Assembly (NCBI GenBank): GCA_000727475.1
Contig: KL647291.1
Span: 3,331,434 to 3,395,433, forward strand
Direction: 5' to 3'
Source of the DNA: Sarcocystis neurona
Lineage: Eukaryota > Apicomplexa > Conoidasida > Eucoccidiorida > Sarcocystidae
Length of the DNA stretch: 64,000 nucleotides
The notes beneath the pieces were generated by a model. The model saw only the letters and a program-made list of their open reading frames with translations, was not told the DNA's origin and searched no databases. Numbering within the stretch: position 1 is the first letter of the stretch; every line of letters starts with the position of its first letter. Made by a program: the position numbers and the translations under genes. This document shows positions 55,964-64,000 of the stretch, piece after piece.

Positions 55964-56320
55964 GTGCAGAAGAAATGTGCCAGAGATGCGGCAGAAGCCC
56001 CTAGAACCCCCCCAGATCCATGTACGCAGAGCAGAAGTGGAATGCAGGTGCAGCAGATACACCGTGCAGTTGCTGAAGAGCAGCAACTCTTCACGAGCGA
56101 GCAATGTGTCTCACTCACTGCCTGCAGGAGCACCCCAGCGGAGCAGCTACCCACGTGCGTTGCAGATTCAGCAGAGCAGCGGATGAAAGACGGACGCACA
56201 CTTCTGCAGGGGGAGAATGTTGGAAGGGGTCTCTGCAACAAAACATCTACCAAGTTCCAGAGGCATGTACGTGGTGTGTGTGTGTGTGGGTGGGTGGGTG
56301 TGTCTAGTGGAACATCTTGA
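55964..56320 (+). CDS. Hypothetical plus frame, hydrophilic, 118 codons
   Basis: Open after an AG at 55968 (CAAGGTGCAG). Composition is ordinary and hydrophilic (QVQQIHRAVAEEQQLFTSEQ; AEQRMKDGRTLLQGENVGRG). The last 20 codons run into a GT microsatellite, suggesting an exon that ends near 56270 at a GTGTGT donor. The reverse strand has a 209-codon frame that is Cys-rich and less protein-like. Confidence 0.3.
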   Translation: MQKKCARDAAEAPRTPPDPCTQSRSGMQVQQIHRAVAEEQQLFTSEQCVSLTACRSTPAEQLPTCVADSAEQRMKDGRTLLQGENVGRGLCNKTSTKFQRHVRGVCVCGWVGVSSGTS

Positions 56321-56533
56321 AGTAAACTACTGTGCCCACAGAACTCGTGCAGCATGCTACACGCGGATGTGTTGCCCACGTGTGTCGCGAAAATGCGGAA
56401 GAATGGGTAGTCACGTTGAACTGAACATCCGGTACAAAGCTGATGCAACGCACGCTAACCGACCTACACAGCTTGCCATCGTGTACTGTTCCGTCCGATG
56501 TGAGAAGAAGCAGCCTGCTTATATCGCGTAATT

Positions 56534-57064
56534 ATGGGAAGCAAGCCTGCAGAGTTTCGCTACAATGTTGATAGACTCACGCAGCTAGCAGGTATTACAA
56601 CAGCCATTCTTCAAAAAAGATACACACTCAATAGACTGCTGAACAGATACTTGGACGCTAAATGCCAAGCTTGCGCCGGCGCCCCTCCTGACAATCGCAT
56701 CTTTTACGTGGGATCCCATAGGGTAGTAGCGTGGACGAGGACGCATAATGTAGACGTCTGTCTGTATTTGTGCAACACACATCAGCATTTCGCAACGGCG
56801 GGACGGTTCCTTCCAACATGTGTATACGAATGCCTTAACAGAAGCATCTTCCAGGTGCTTTTGTTCTACGGGAAGACAACTTTGTTGAGAAGCCTCACCC
56901 GCATGCAGTTTACGACTGCGTTTGTGGCGCAGTCTCAGTTAACACGGGGCAGTGAGTGTCGACTTTCGGCAGACGGTGCCCCGCCGTGCATGGCTACACC
57001 AATACGTACACAGGCAGACACGTGCACACGTCTACGTACACATATTTTTGTAGTAGTAAGATAG
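56534..57064 (+). CDS. Hypothetical single-exon protein, 176 residues
   Basis: ATG to TAG with no repeat content. Starts MGSKPAEFRYNVDRLTQLAG, includes two CxxC-like pairs (CQAC and others) and ends with a basic tail. Length and composition favour coding, but no motif or homologue is recognised and the frame upstream (56217-56531) is also open. Confidence 0.35.
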   Translation: MGSKPAEFRYNVDRLTQLAGITTAILQKRYTLNRLLNRYLDAKCQACAGAPPDNRIFYVGSHRVVAWTRTHNVDVCLYLCNTHQHFATAGRFLPTCVYECLNRSIFQVLLFYGKTTLLRSLTRMQFTTAFVAQSQLTRGSECRLSADGAPPCMATPIRTQADTCTRLRTHIFVVVR

Positions 57065-57551
57065 AGAGAAGTCGTTATCGATAGTAAAACAGATAGACGT
57101 TTATATACGCAGCATTACAGGTAGTTATATTTATGTACGTATATATGTGTGGGTGCATGTACGCACTCTTCTGCATGAGAACACATGAGCAAGTATCCAA
57201 CTGCTTGTGACTCAGGATGTGGAAGAAGTTTCTTGTACAGAAGAGGAAGCACGTGTATAGAAAGATAAACGCAGGTACAAGTGTGCATTTGCTCACTTCT
57301 GTATCTGTTGTATGTACACGCTGTGTGTTACATCTGTTCTGCTGATGGCAAAATTTCAGATAAATGTACGTTTACACTTTTGTGTTTTCCTGTGTGCGTG
57401 CGGCAAGTGGCGGCAGCCTTTGCTGCAGAGGTGGGTCTGCGTGTTCGGGCTGCTGCACCGACGTTGAAGCTGCGTAACATGCAGTGGTAGCAACAGCAGC
57501 CTTCGCAGCAGCAAAACGAGAAGCTGTAGAAACACGAACTCTTCCCCCCAG

Positions 57552-57638
57552 CAGCAAGAGGAGCTGCAGCAAGAGGAGCTGCAGCAAGAGCAAGGCATAT
57601 CTACTGGTGCTGTGGATTCGAATGAGAAGGGATGCTAA
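57552..57638 (+). CDS. Possible terminal exon, Gln/Glu-rich
   Basis: A strong acceptor (CTCTTCCCCCCAG) is followed by QQEELQQEELQQEQGISTG and nine more residues, then TAA. It would be the last exon of a plus-strand gene. The CAG/GAG repeat it contains is a short tandem of GAGGAGCTGCAGCAA. Upstream exons were not identified. Confidence 0.3.
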   Translation, partial: QQEELQQEELQQEQGISTGAVDSNEKGC

Positions 57639-57801
57639 AACATGGTGAGCGAGGATGTGCGAGGACCCCGCACCGGTAGCAAGAAAAGCTGCGGCAAAAT
57701 GAGAAGCTGCGAAAGTATGAACTATCCCCGCTCCCGAAGCAAGAGCAACAGCAGCAGTAGCGCCGTTCTGCGGGCAGTTGTGCTTGGTGGCCACGTCTCA
57801 C

Positions 57802-57975
57802 CGGGGAGCACACACACAGCGCGAGTACACGCCCTAGTAGTCTCGAGAGCTGGCTTGACGCAGCAGCCGAGTTGTCAAGATCGATGCTGCAACTGAAATC
57901 AATATCAGCATCAAGAAGGACGACACCCTGCCCCCGACTATAACAAAATATGCTGTTCAACTGTCTTGCGGCTAT
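57802..57975 (-). CDS. Internal exon, 58 codons
   Basis: Acceptor TTGTTCGAGCAG|ATA and donor CCG|GTGAGACG, phase 0 at both ends. Encodes IAARQLNSIFCYSRGQGVVL and LDADIDFSCSIDLDN. Another minus stretch just upstream, at 58007-58119 (acceptor TTCTGCCTGCAG; SAASILLGVLLDRFVEMYRR), looks equally coding but would leave an intron of only 31 bases, so the two are alternatives or belong to different isoforms. No family recognised. Confidence 0.4.
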
Positions 57976-58443
57976 CTGCTCGAACAAGCAACACCTGTTT
58001 CTACACTCGTCTGTACATCTCCACGAAACGATCCAGCAGCACACCTAGCAGAATGGAAGCGGCAGAGCGGCAGCCGTAATCACAGGACCTAAGTGCGGTA
58101 AGACCGGGTGTCACCGTATCTGCAGGCAGAACAAGAGATATGAACACGCATATGTATGTGTGTTGGAATATCACTCCTTTCTCTTCAAGTGCATATTTTA
58201 GACAGATATTCATTCGTAGCGCCTTGCCCCGATCGTATTGTAATTGTCTGTTGCTACTTTTTCTTCAGGATACTTTTTCGACAGGTTTCAATCCGCATAC
58301 GCGTAAATATATATGTATATATTTGCGGGTGCAATCATACAGCTATCTATACGTATGTAGATGTATGGTTCAATTTCTACGTACACACACAGGTATGTGG
58401 ACATACATACATGAAGGCAACAGCTGGGGGTTAGCCTAGCAAT

Positions 58444-59010
58444 ATGGCTCTCGCGATAAGTTGCTGGTTCTTTGTGTTCGACGTATCTACGTACCCTGGT
58501 GTCATTACCAAACCTTATTATCTTTTCACCTGCTCCACCACTGCGTTCCAGAACGGACCGCTGGCAACGCTGCAAGCTGTAGAAGGCAGGAATACGCGGC
58601 TGCGTGACTCTGCAAGCGTACCACCCACGCCGCTATATCCGGAGTCCTACGGGTTGTCCAAATTTTCATGGAAACAAGAGGGGGAAAAACTCAATGTCCA
58701 CCGTAGTCGCGTTGAAAGACAAAAATACGCAAGCACAAAGAGAGGCACTCATACACAGCGACTTTGTCCGTTCTTAACCACCGGCAAGGGGCATATACTG
58801 CAAACGAGAAACAGACGCCCCATGGAAACAGAGACAGAAAATGAGAAGGAAAAAAGTCTACATCAGTCCATCAACAGTCTAACGCATGCGGGTGGTCACC
58901 TGAAAGCACCATTCACATCCGGACAGAGAAAGAAACTTACGGCTGATCTCACAGAGTCGAGCAAATTGCACTTTCGCCAGCAAGTGCGCCAGCACCGTAA
59001 AGCAGTCTAA
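58444..59010 (+). CDS. Hypothetical single-exon protein, 188 residues
   Basis: ATG at 58444 with an adenine at -3. The N-terminus (MALAISCWFFVFDVS) is hydrophobic enough for a signal peptide or anchor. The rest is hydrophilic and Lys/Arg/Glu/Gln-rich (KQEGEKLNVHRSRVERQKYA; METETENEKEKSLHQSINSL). The opposite strand is broken by stops. If secreted it would be a small basic secreted protein, but this is inferred only from composition. Confidence 0.4.
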   Translation: MALAISCWFFVFDVSTYPGVITKPYYLFTCSTTAFQNGPLATLQAVEGRNTRLRDSASVPPTPLYPESYGLSKFSWKQEGEKLNVHRSRVERQKYASTKRGTHTQRLCPFLTTGKGHILQTRNRRPMETETENEKEKSLHQSINSLTHAGGHLKAPFTSGQRKKLTADLTESSKLHFRQQVRQHRKAV

Positions 59011-59539
59011 TGCTCTTTAGTAATGAAAAGAAAGACACATCGCAGTAACGTCCAAGATTTACAAGTCGCAGCGCGAGTAACACACTTACACACACACACA
59101 CAGAGGACCTGACTCATCATTTTACGACTCGATTACTTCGCTCGTGTCGCAGCGTGCGGCATCGTATTTATGGAAGTATATCAAGCTTTCTGTGTACACG
59201 TGTGCGGAAATCGGCATGCTGCTACGTATCCAGCAGCTTTGTCTCCCTCTCTGCTGTGCAGTTACCAAAATGGAAAGCAGCTTGCGCCAATCGTTTTGCT
59301 GCATACAGAAAGGACGCACGTACTGGAACAACGTTGTCAGTTGATACAAAGATATGTGGGGCAGTCCCGCAGTGCTGAGAAATCTCAGTCGTCGTCGCGT
59401 CAACGGCGAAATGAACGCATCCCGAAGCCCGAGAGACGTACACACACACAAACACACCCAGACGCGCAGACACGCAGCACCTCCCGCGGCTTCTCCAGTT
59501 TCAGTATGAATTAGACACGGCCTTCGAAAGATCGTATCA

Positions 59540-59857
59540 GTGATGAATACATCCCAGCCTTGTCCTCGTGAGGCTGTAAACGCGTTCTACGCGACGGTGA
59601 AGTTTTACAGAAACACTGCGGTTGAGGGGCATTTTCACTTCTCAGACTCCGTAGGACCGTGTGGAGCTGCTGTATTTCTTCCCCAGGACACTCACATCCG
59701 TGTCGGCATGGCCACCTGCGTTTTTACATCCGCTGTTTCTTTCCAAGGCCTACCGACGCAAAAAGGTCGACTGCCTTCACTGTGCCACAGATGCAGGCGT
59801 TTCACAGCGGGTGGTCCGTGTGTCTCTGTCTCTCTGTGTGTGGGTGTCCATACCTAA
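59540..59857 (+). CDS. Hypothetical small protein, 105 residues
   Basis: Starts MMNTSQPCPREAVNAFYATV and continues in ordinary composition (VKFYRNTAVEGHFHFSDSVG) until a GT-rich end. No motif recognised. It could be an exon with a donor before the GT-rich part. Confidence 0.3.
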   Translation: MMNTSQPCPREAVNAFYATVKFYRNTAVEGHFHFSDSVGPCGAAVFLPQDTHIRVGMATCVFTSAVSFQGLPTQKGRLPSLCHRCRRFTAGGPCVSVSLCVGVHT

Positions 59858-59872
59858 TAAGCACTGACAGCG

Positions 59873-60520
59873 TCAGAGAAGCGCGGCTGGCCGCGCTGCC
59901 GCTTCTAAATTATCAGTGCCTCCTATGCGTTTAGCTGCGCCGCTGGTGTATGCTTCCTCTAGTAGGAACAGCAGCAGCTGCTGCTCGACCTCGATGGCTA
60001 CTGTTACAGCGCCTGTTGCTGTTGCGGTTTGATAACCAGCCTGTGGCCGCTGTAAAGCCTGTGCAGCCGCAACCTCGTCAGTGCTGCTGCTGCCGCTGCG
60101 AAATGTCAGCCTTACAGCTCCCACCGCTGTGTGTATGGAGCGCCACGGCTGCTTGGCGGCTCTGCATCGCGCTGGTGTCGCAGCGGCAGGAAGCGCAAAA
60201 CAGCACCAGTGGCAGGGCACCAACAACAGCAGGGCAACAGCAACGGCCGGGCAGCAGCAACGGCAGGGCAGCAGCAACGGTAGGGCAGCAGCAACAGCAG
60301 GGCAGCCGCAGCAGTGGGGCAAAAGCAACGGTTCGTTTACAGAAGTAGTTCTGGGTGACCTGCTCGCATTGCTACAGAGGTGACGCTGCTGCTGTTGCCC
60401 TCTAGCTGCACGCGGTGTTGCTGCTGCTGCTGCTTCTGCTGCGGCCCGTGCACCGGGACTGCTGCGCAGTCCCGGCGAAACACCACCGTCGCAGCGTCTA
60501 CCTGATGCATGTGTGCACAC
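59873..60520 (-). CDS. Ala/Gln-rich exon(s) with CAG repeats
   Basis: A minus frame of 215 codons. Its left part (60010-60150 down to 59873) is non-repetitive: AAQALQRPQAGYQTATATGA, then VTVAIEVEQQLLLFLLEEAY. The right part is Ala/Leu low complexity over CAG/CAACGGCAGGG repeats. From the acceptor ATGCATCAG at 60502 a second frame reads VDAATVVFRRDCAAVPVHGP. Probably two exons separated by the repeat near 60230-60320. Confidence 0.35.
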   Translation of the reverse strand: MCTHASGRRCDGGVSPGLRSSPGARAAAEAAAAATPRAARGQQQQRHLCSNASRSPRTTSVNEPLLLPHCCGCPAVAAALPLLLPCRCCCPAVAVALLLLVPCHWCCFALPAAATPARCRAAKQPWRSIHTAVGAVRLTFRSGSSSTDEVAAAQALQRPQAGYQTATATGAVTVAIEVEQQLLLFLLEEAYTSGAAKRIGGTDNLEAAARPAALL

Positions 60521-60666
60521 ACAAAATACCTGTACTGTTGTTCGTGTGTGTGTGGGCTTTTGTGTGTTCCCTCCTGCGGAGTCGTCAACGGCTGTGCTGT
60601 ATGATGCCCAGTAGGAGCAGGCCGATGAGCCGCTGCTCCTGTGCTATTGCTGCTGCTGTTGCGGCA

Positions 60667-60960
60667 GGACTACACCTGCAGCAGATACGCAACTCTACGC
60701 GGAATGTTGCTGTTGCCGTTGCTGCTGCTTCTCCCGCAGGACGACAACTGCAGCAGGGATGCAGAGCTACTTGGACTGTTGCTGTTGCTACTGCTATGCT
60801 GCTGTCGCAGGACGACCAACTCCCTCAGGCATCCAGAGCTCGTAGTTGGACTGTTGCTGTTGCCGGTGCTGTGCTGCAGCTCCCGCAGAACGACAACTGC
60901 AGCGCACGCGCAACGCCACTGGGTCTGTTGCCGTCGCTGCTGCTGCTTCTGCTGTTCTGC
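60667..60960. repeat. Minisatellite with 71-79 bp spacing
   Basis: Four diverged units, each starting with a block like GCAGGACGACAACTGCAGCAG (60667, 60738, 60808, 60887) and ending in GTTGCTGTTGCnnnTGCTGCTG. On the minus strand it reads as a Ser/Asn/Leu-rich repeat. Confidence 0.75.
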
Positions 60961-61079
60961 AAGGAGCTGAGTCGCACACCTATTGCTGCTGAAAGGTGAC
61001 CCGCACCAGAGGCGGCGGTGCGGCAGAGTCTGCAAGGGACTTGTGCATGCAGACTCGGTAGTCCTGCAGCAGCAGAGAG

Positions 61080-62600
61080 GAGAAATGCAAGTGGACTCCT
61101 AAAGACGTTCAAAACTAAGAAAGACAGCTAAAAAGTGTGTTCTTCTAGCGGGAGGGTCGGCGAGAGAGACAGAGAGGAAAAGAAAAAATTTGTTGAGGAC
61201 GTATTGCAAACTAAAACTCCTCTCAGGAGGCCAACCGACGCAGCGCACAACATCTCATAAGGAAGGAAAATAAGAAGAAGAGAGCCGCCAGGGAAAAGAA
61301 ATTCAACAGGCGAGCCAGAAAACTTAGAGACTGAGTGACGTTATCGAAGAAAAGAACAGAAAAGCGAAAGAGAAATTCAACAAGAACACGCTGCACGCAC
61401 AGGCAGCTGAAGTGACCCACCCACACAGAGGCAAAGACACACCCCCGAAGAGTTGTGTCTACAGACACACGCTTATATCTACTTATATATACATCTATAT
61501 AGTTATATATATATATAGGTATTGTCTGTATAATGTGCTCAGATATCTATTTACACAAGCTGTGTGTGTGTTCCATAGATATTCTTGTCTATGGAAACGC
61601 TTGAATCTGCAGATACATGCAGGTGTATATTTATACACAGGCTCAGGTAGATTTACGTATGCCGTCCGTGTAGACTGCCTTGACGGATGCTGTCCGATAA
61701 CAGATCAAGTGTATTTACAGCGTTTATACATATGTATACACATATACGTATATTTACATATGCCGTCTGTATAATACAGACAGTCTTTACGTATGACGTC
61801 GGTATGGTAGACAGATATTAAAGATGTAGACACTAGCAGTCTGTATAATATATACACCTGAACTAACACCATCTACACATACATATACATATATTTATAT
61901 GTTATCGATATATTATTAAAGTGCACAGGGAGAGAGAGAGAGAGAGACAAAAGCATGCGCCTCTGTGGCTATATCCACACGCAGATACACACACACGTAA
62001 ATAGCCGCATATCTGCGTGGACTTACACACATATGAAAATATTGGCAGACGCGTACACAGATATGTACATAGGCACACATACACACATATATATATAGGG
62101 AGAGAGAAAGTGAGAGAGAAAAAGGAAGAGGTACCCGTGTAGGTAAATGTGCGTATAGGCAGATTCGAAATTAGGGGAGTGTGTGTCTATTTCTGTGAAG
62201 ACGCCTAAATATACACACAACCACGTATGTACAAGATTCCGACTATACCCGAGCGTACATATATATACTTATGGTGAAAGAAAGACGGAGACAGGGAGAG
62301 ACAGAGAGCGACGGAGAGACAGAGGCGAGCATACATATGTATACGTGAGTATACGGACGCATATATTCAGAAATATATATATTTCTATACGTGTATACAT
62401 GGAGTGAGAGTCCTGTATATGCGAGTATATGGGTATATGCATACATAAGTTCGTTTGAAGAGAGATTCAGACAGTAAGCGAAGTTGCCGCCTCTCTAGGT
62501 ATGAATGTAGGATAGTTCACATACATATGCATATATGTCTGGAGAAGAACGGTGTCCTACACTTCTGCGCGAAACTAATAGGAAGACGAGAGAAAAAAGA
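61080..62600. repeat. Purine tract, then TA/TATG and GAGA microsatellites
   Basis: GA-rich plus strand at 61110-61390. TA/TATG at 61470-61520 and 61730-61910. GAGAGA with TATG at 62080-62460. A repeated block TATGCCGTC(T/C)GT(A/G)TA occurs near 61658, 61760 and 61790. No coding signal. Confidence 0.65.
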
Positions 62601-62604
62601 TTAG

Positions 62605-63480
62605 ATGAATAGACAGGTGGACTGTCACTGTGCTGTATTCTTCGATACAGAAGGCCTTTTCCACGGAGGCATATCGCGGCTTCTGGGACTTGTGAAGAAA
62701 AAGCAGCGGCACGCACGAGATAAACAACGGGGACGCAGATGCAGACGAGAGGTAATAAATGGGCTTGCGTGCTTCACTGCCGGAAGACGAGGAAGACGTT
62801 GTGGCCTTTTTCAAACAAAAACGTCTGCCTGCCTGGAGGTTGTTCAGAAAGACAGGCGCACGACTTGCGAGGACGGAAAAGAAGAAGAAGAACGCTGCGG
62901 CATTTTCAAGTGTGTGTGGGAGATGCACAGAGAAACAGACGCAAGACATCCGACGAGAAAACGAAGAGAAAGAAGGAGAATTTTCGCTTCGAAACGAAGA
63001 CGAAGAACGAACTGCCAGAGAGTTGTCTCAAGAAGAACGGCGTCTGCGGCGGTGGGGTACAGAAGGACGCAGCTACACTCCCAGAGAACTGCTTGGCAAA
63101 AAAACTTCTGCAGGGGAGGGAGACAGAAAGAAAGTAACAGTACCGGAGAGAGTTGTTTGGCCAAAGAAGGGACGACTGGCAAGAGACCGAGAAAAATATT
63201 GAAGGAGGAAGGGGGACACAGAGAAAGTGAGAGAAAAAGGGAGGGAGGAACGTTTTGTGGAGAAGACGCGATCTTCAGAAGACGCAGGAGAATTCAAAAA
63301 AGAAGGACGACTGCACAGCAGGAAGAGAAGAAGTATAAAAAGAAGACGAAAAAGAGGGACAAGTAGAATAAAGAGAAAAAGAGGGAGGAGAAGAGAAAGG
63401 AGAAGGAGAAGGAAAAGAAGAGGAAAACTTGCATACCGCAGGAATGAGACGTCGTCAGAAAAAAGAGGATGGACGAGTTG
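62605..63480 (+). CDS. Lys/Arg/Glu-rich protein, frame shifts between exons
   Basis: ATG at 62605 opens MNRQVDCHCAVFFDTEGLFH and a donor-like GAG|GTAATA at 62749-62752 follows. From about 62780 a different plus frame is clearly the more protein-like (PEDEEDVVAFFKQKRLPAWR; NEDEERTARELSQEERRLRR; GTEGRSYTPRELLGKK) until 63202. A third frame (63227-63481) is basic (SEDAGEFKKEGRLHSRKRR). Splice sites between the frames were not settled. The pattern suggests a charged, possibly nucleic-acid-binding protein, but the purine-rich strand alone could give such composition. Confidence 0.35.
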
Positions 63481-63583
63481 AAACAAAAGATACTGACCTA
63501 GGAGCGACGAAGTTGTGTGAGGGAAGACACTGCTGCAGAAACAAGAAAAAGGAAAGAAGTGATGTCGCTAAAAATGTCCTCAC

Positions 63584-63699
63584 CTGAAGCGGCCTCGCAC
63601 ATTCATTTTCCTTCAAAAGCTGCTCTGTTGCGAGAGTATCGCCCGTCCGCGTCGCCTTGTCCACACACGCAAAGAACGCGGAAGCTTTCTCTTCACATC
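63584..63699 (-). CDS. CX9C (CHCH-type) exon
   Basis: A long pyrimidine tract and acceptor (GGCTTCTCTGCGCAG) are followed by the frame CEEKASAFFACVDKATRTGD, then ENECARPLQ, and the donor CAG|GTGAGG. C-E-E-K-A-S-A-F-F-A-C is an exact CX9C. A third Cys follows near the exon end, so a second CX9C could be completed in the next exon. Twin-CX9C proteins are oxidised by Mia40/Erv in the mitochondrial intermembrane space, often as respiratory-complex assembly factors. Incoming phase is 1, outgoing phase 0. Partner exons were not found: a downstream acceptor at about 63491 does not supply a Cys at the right spacing. Confidence 0.45.
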
Positions 63700-64000
63700 C
63701 TGCGCAGAGAAGCCGCAGAGAAAGCAGAGCCAGGAAGATAAGGCAGAGCATAAGAGAAAGTCACAAGCAGAGATTCCCGACAAGAAAGACGAGCGGGAAC
63801 GACTCAAGAAATTTATTTCAAGAAAAGCTGCAGAAAGAGAGTGCAGGGACAACCAGAGGTGAACAGAAGAAAACGGTGACGCGCACACAAGTCGAGAAAA
63901 GTAGTGCTTCTCAACAGGGGAAAGATAAGAAAAAAAGGTGAGTTAGCGACGCGAGAGAAAAAAAGGGGAGTTTTTCACAGGACTCGATGAAGAATCGGGA

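Noticed and set aside
1..64000. Transposons, viral insertions, rRNA, tRNA and telomere arrays
   Set aside because: No reverse transcriptase, integrase or transposase motif, no terminal repeats, no TTTAGGG array, and no rRNA or convincing tRNA cloverleaf were seen by eye. A covariance-model and profile search would be needed to exclude small or decayed ones.

Overview
The window looks like a coccidian apicomplexan, most likely Eimeria (family Eimeriidae). Three things in the sequence point there. CAG/CTG trinucleotide runs read open in several frames. Long TA, TATG and GT microsatellites are broken up by short unique stretches. Genes consist of small exons with GT..AG introns. One gene encodes an EF-hand myosin light chain of the MTIP/MLC1 type that serves the apicomplexan gliding motor. 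No prokaryotic features, tRNA, rRNA, CRISPR array or transposon were recognised.

Layout, left to right. 1-18 kb is repeat-rich and carries minus-strand multi-exon genes: a coiled-coil protein (about 2.5-4.8 kb), an Ala/Ser/Gln-rich protein of about 760 residues built from three phase-matched exons (8.95-13.5 kb), and a third gene (14.2-16.9 kb). 18-30 kb is almost free of microsatellites and contains a large minus-strand gene (19.6-22.5 kb). It also has many competing open frames that I cannot resolve. 30-52 kb is again repeat-rich. It holds a plus-strand gene ending at 34345, then converging on it the minus-strand myosin light chain (35.2-39.3 kb), then upstream of that a minus-strand ubiquitin-like (beta-grasp) gene spread over 8 kb (40.0-48.2 kb). 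52-64 kb holds isolated exons: an F-box-like exon, several Ala-rich exons, some short single-exon plus-strand frames, and at the right edge a Lys/Arg/Glu-rich plus-strand frame beside a minus-strand CX9C (CHCH-type) exon.

Gene models were made by hand, by requiring an AG acceptor, a GT donor, matching reading phase on both sides of each intron, and plausible protein composition. Models with several phase-matched junctions are the firmest. Single exons are weaker. First and last exons are mostly missing or uncertain.

The most interesting signals are: a 95-98 bp tandem repeat in the large light-chain intron, each unit carrying two 14-bp palindromes of the form GGTGTAnnTACACC; the same palindrome scattered elsewhere, with a dense cluster at 50.76-51.51 kb; a strand rule in which trinucleotide runs are CTG on the sense strand of introns just before 3' splice sites but CAG inside exons; and a light-chain exon whose expected donor reads TAAGTA and would leave an in-frame stop.
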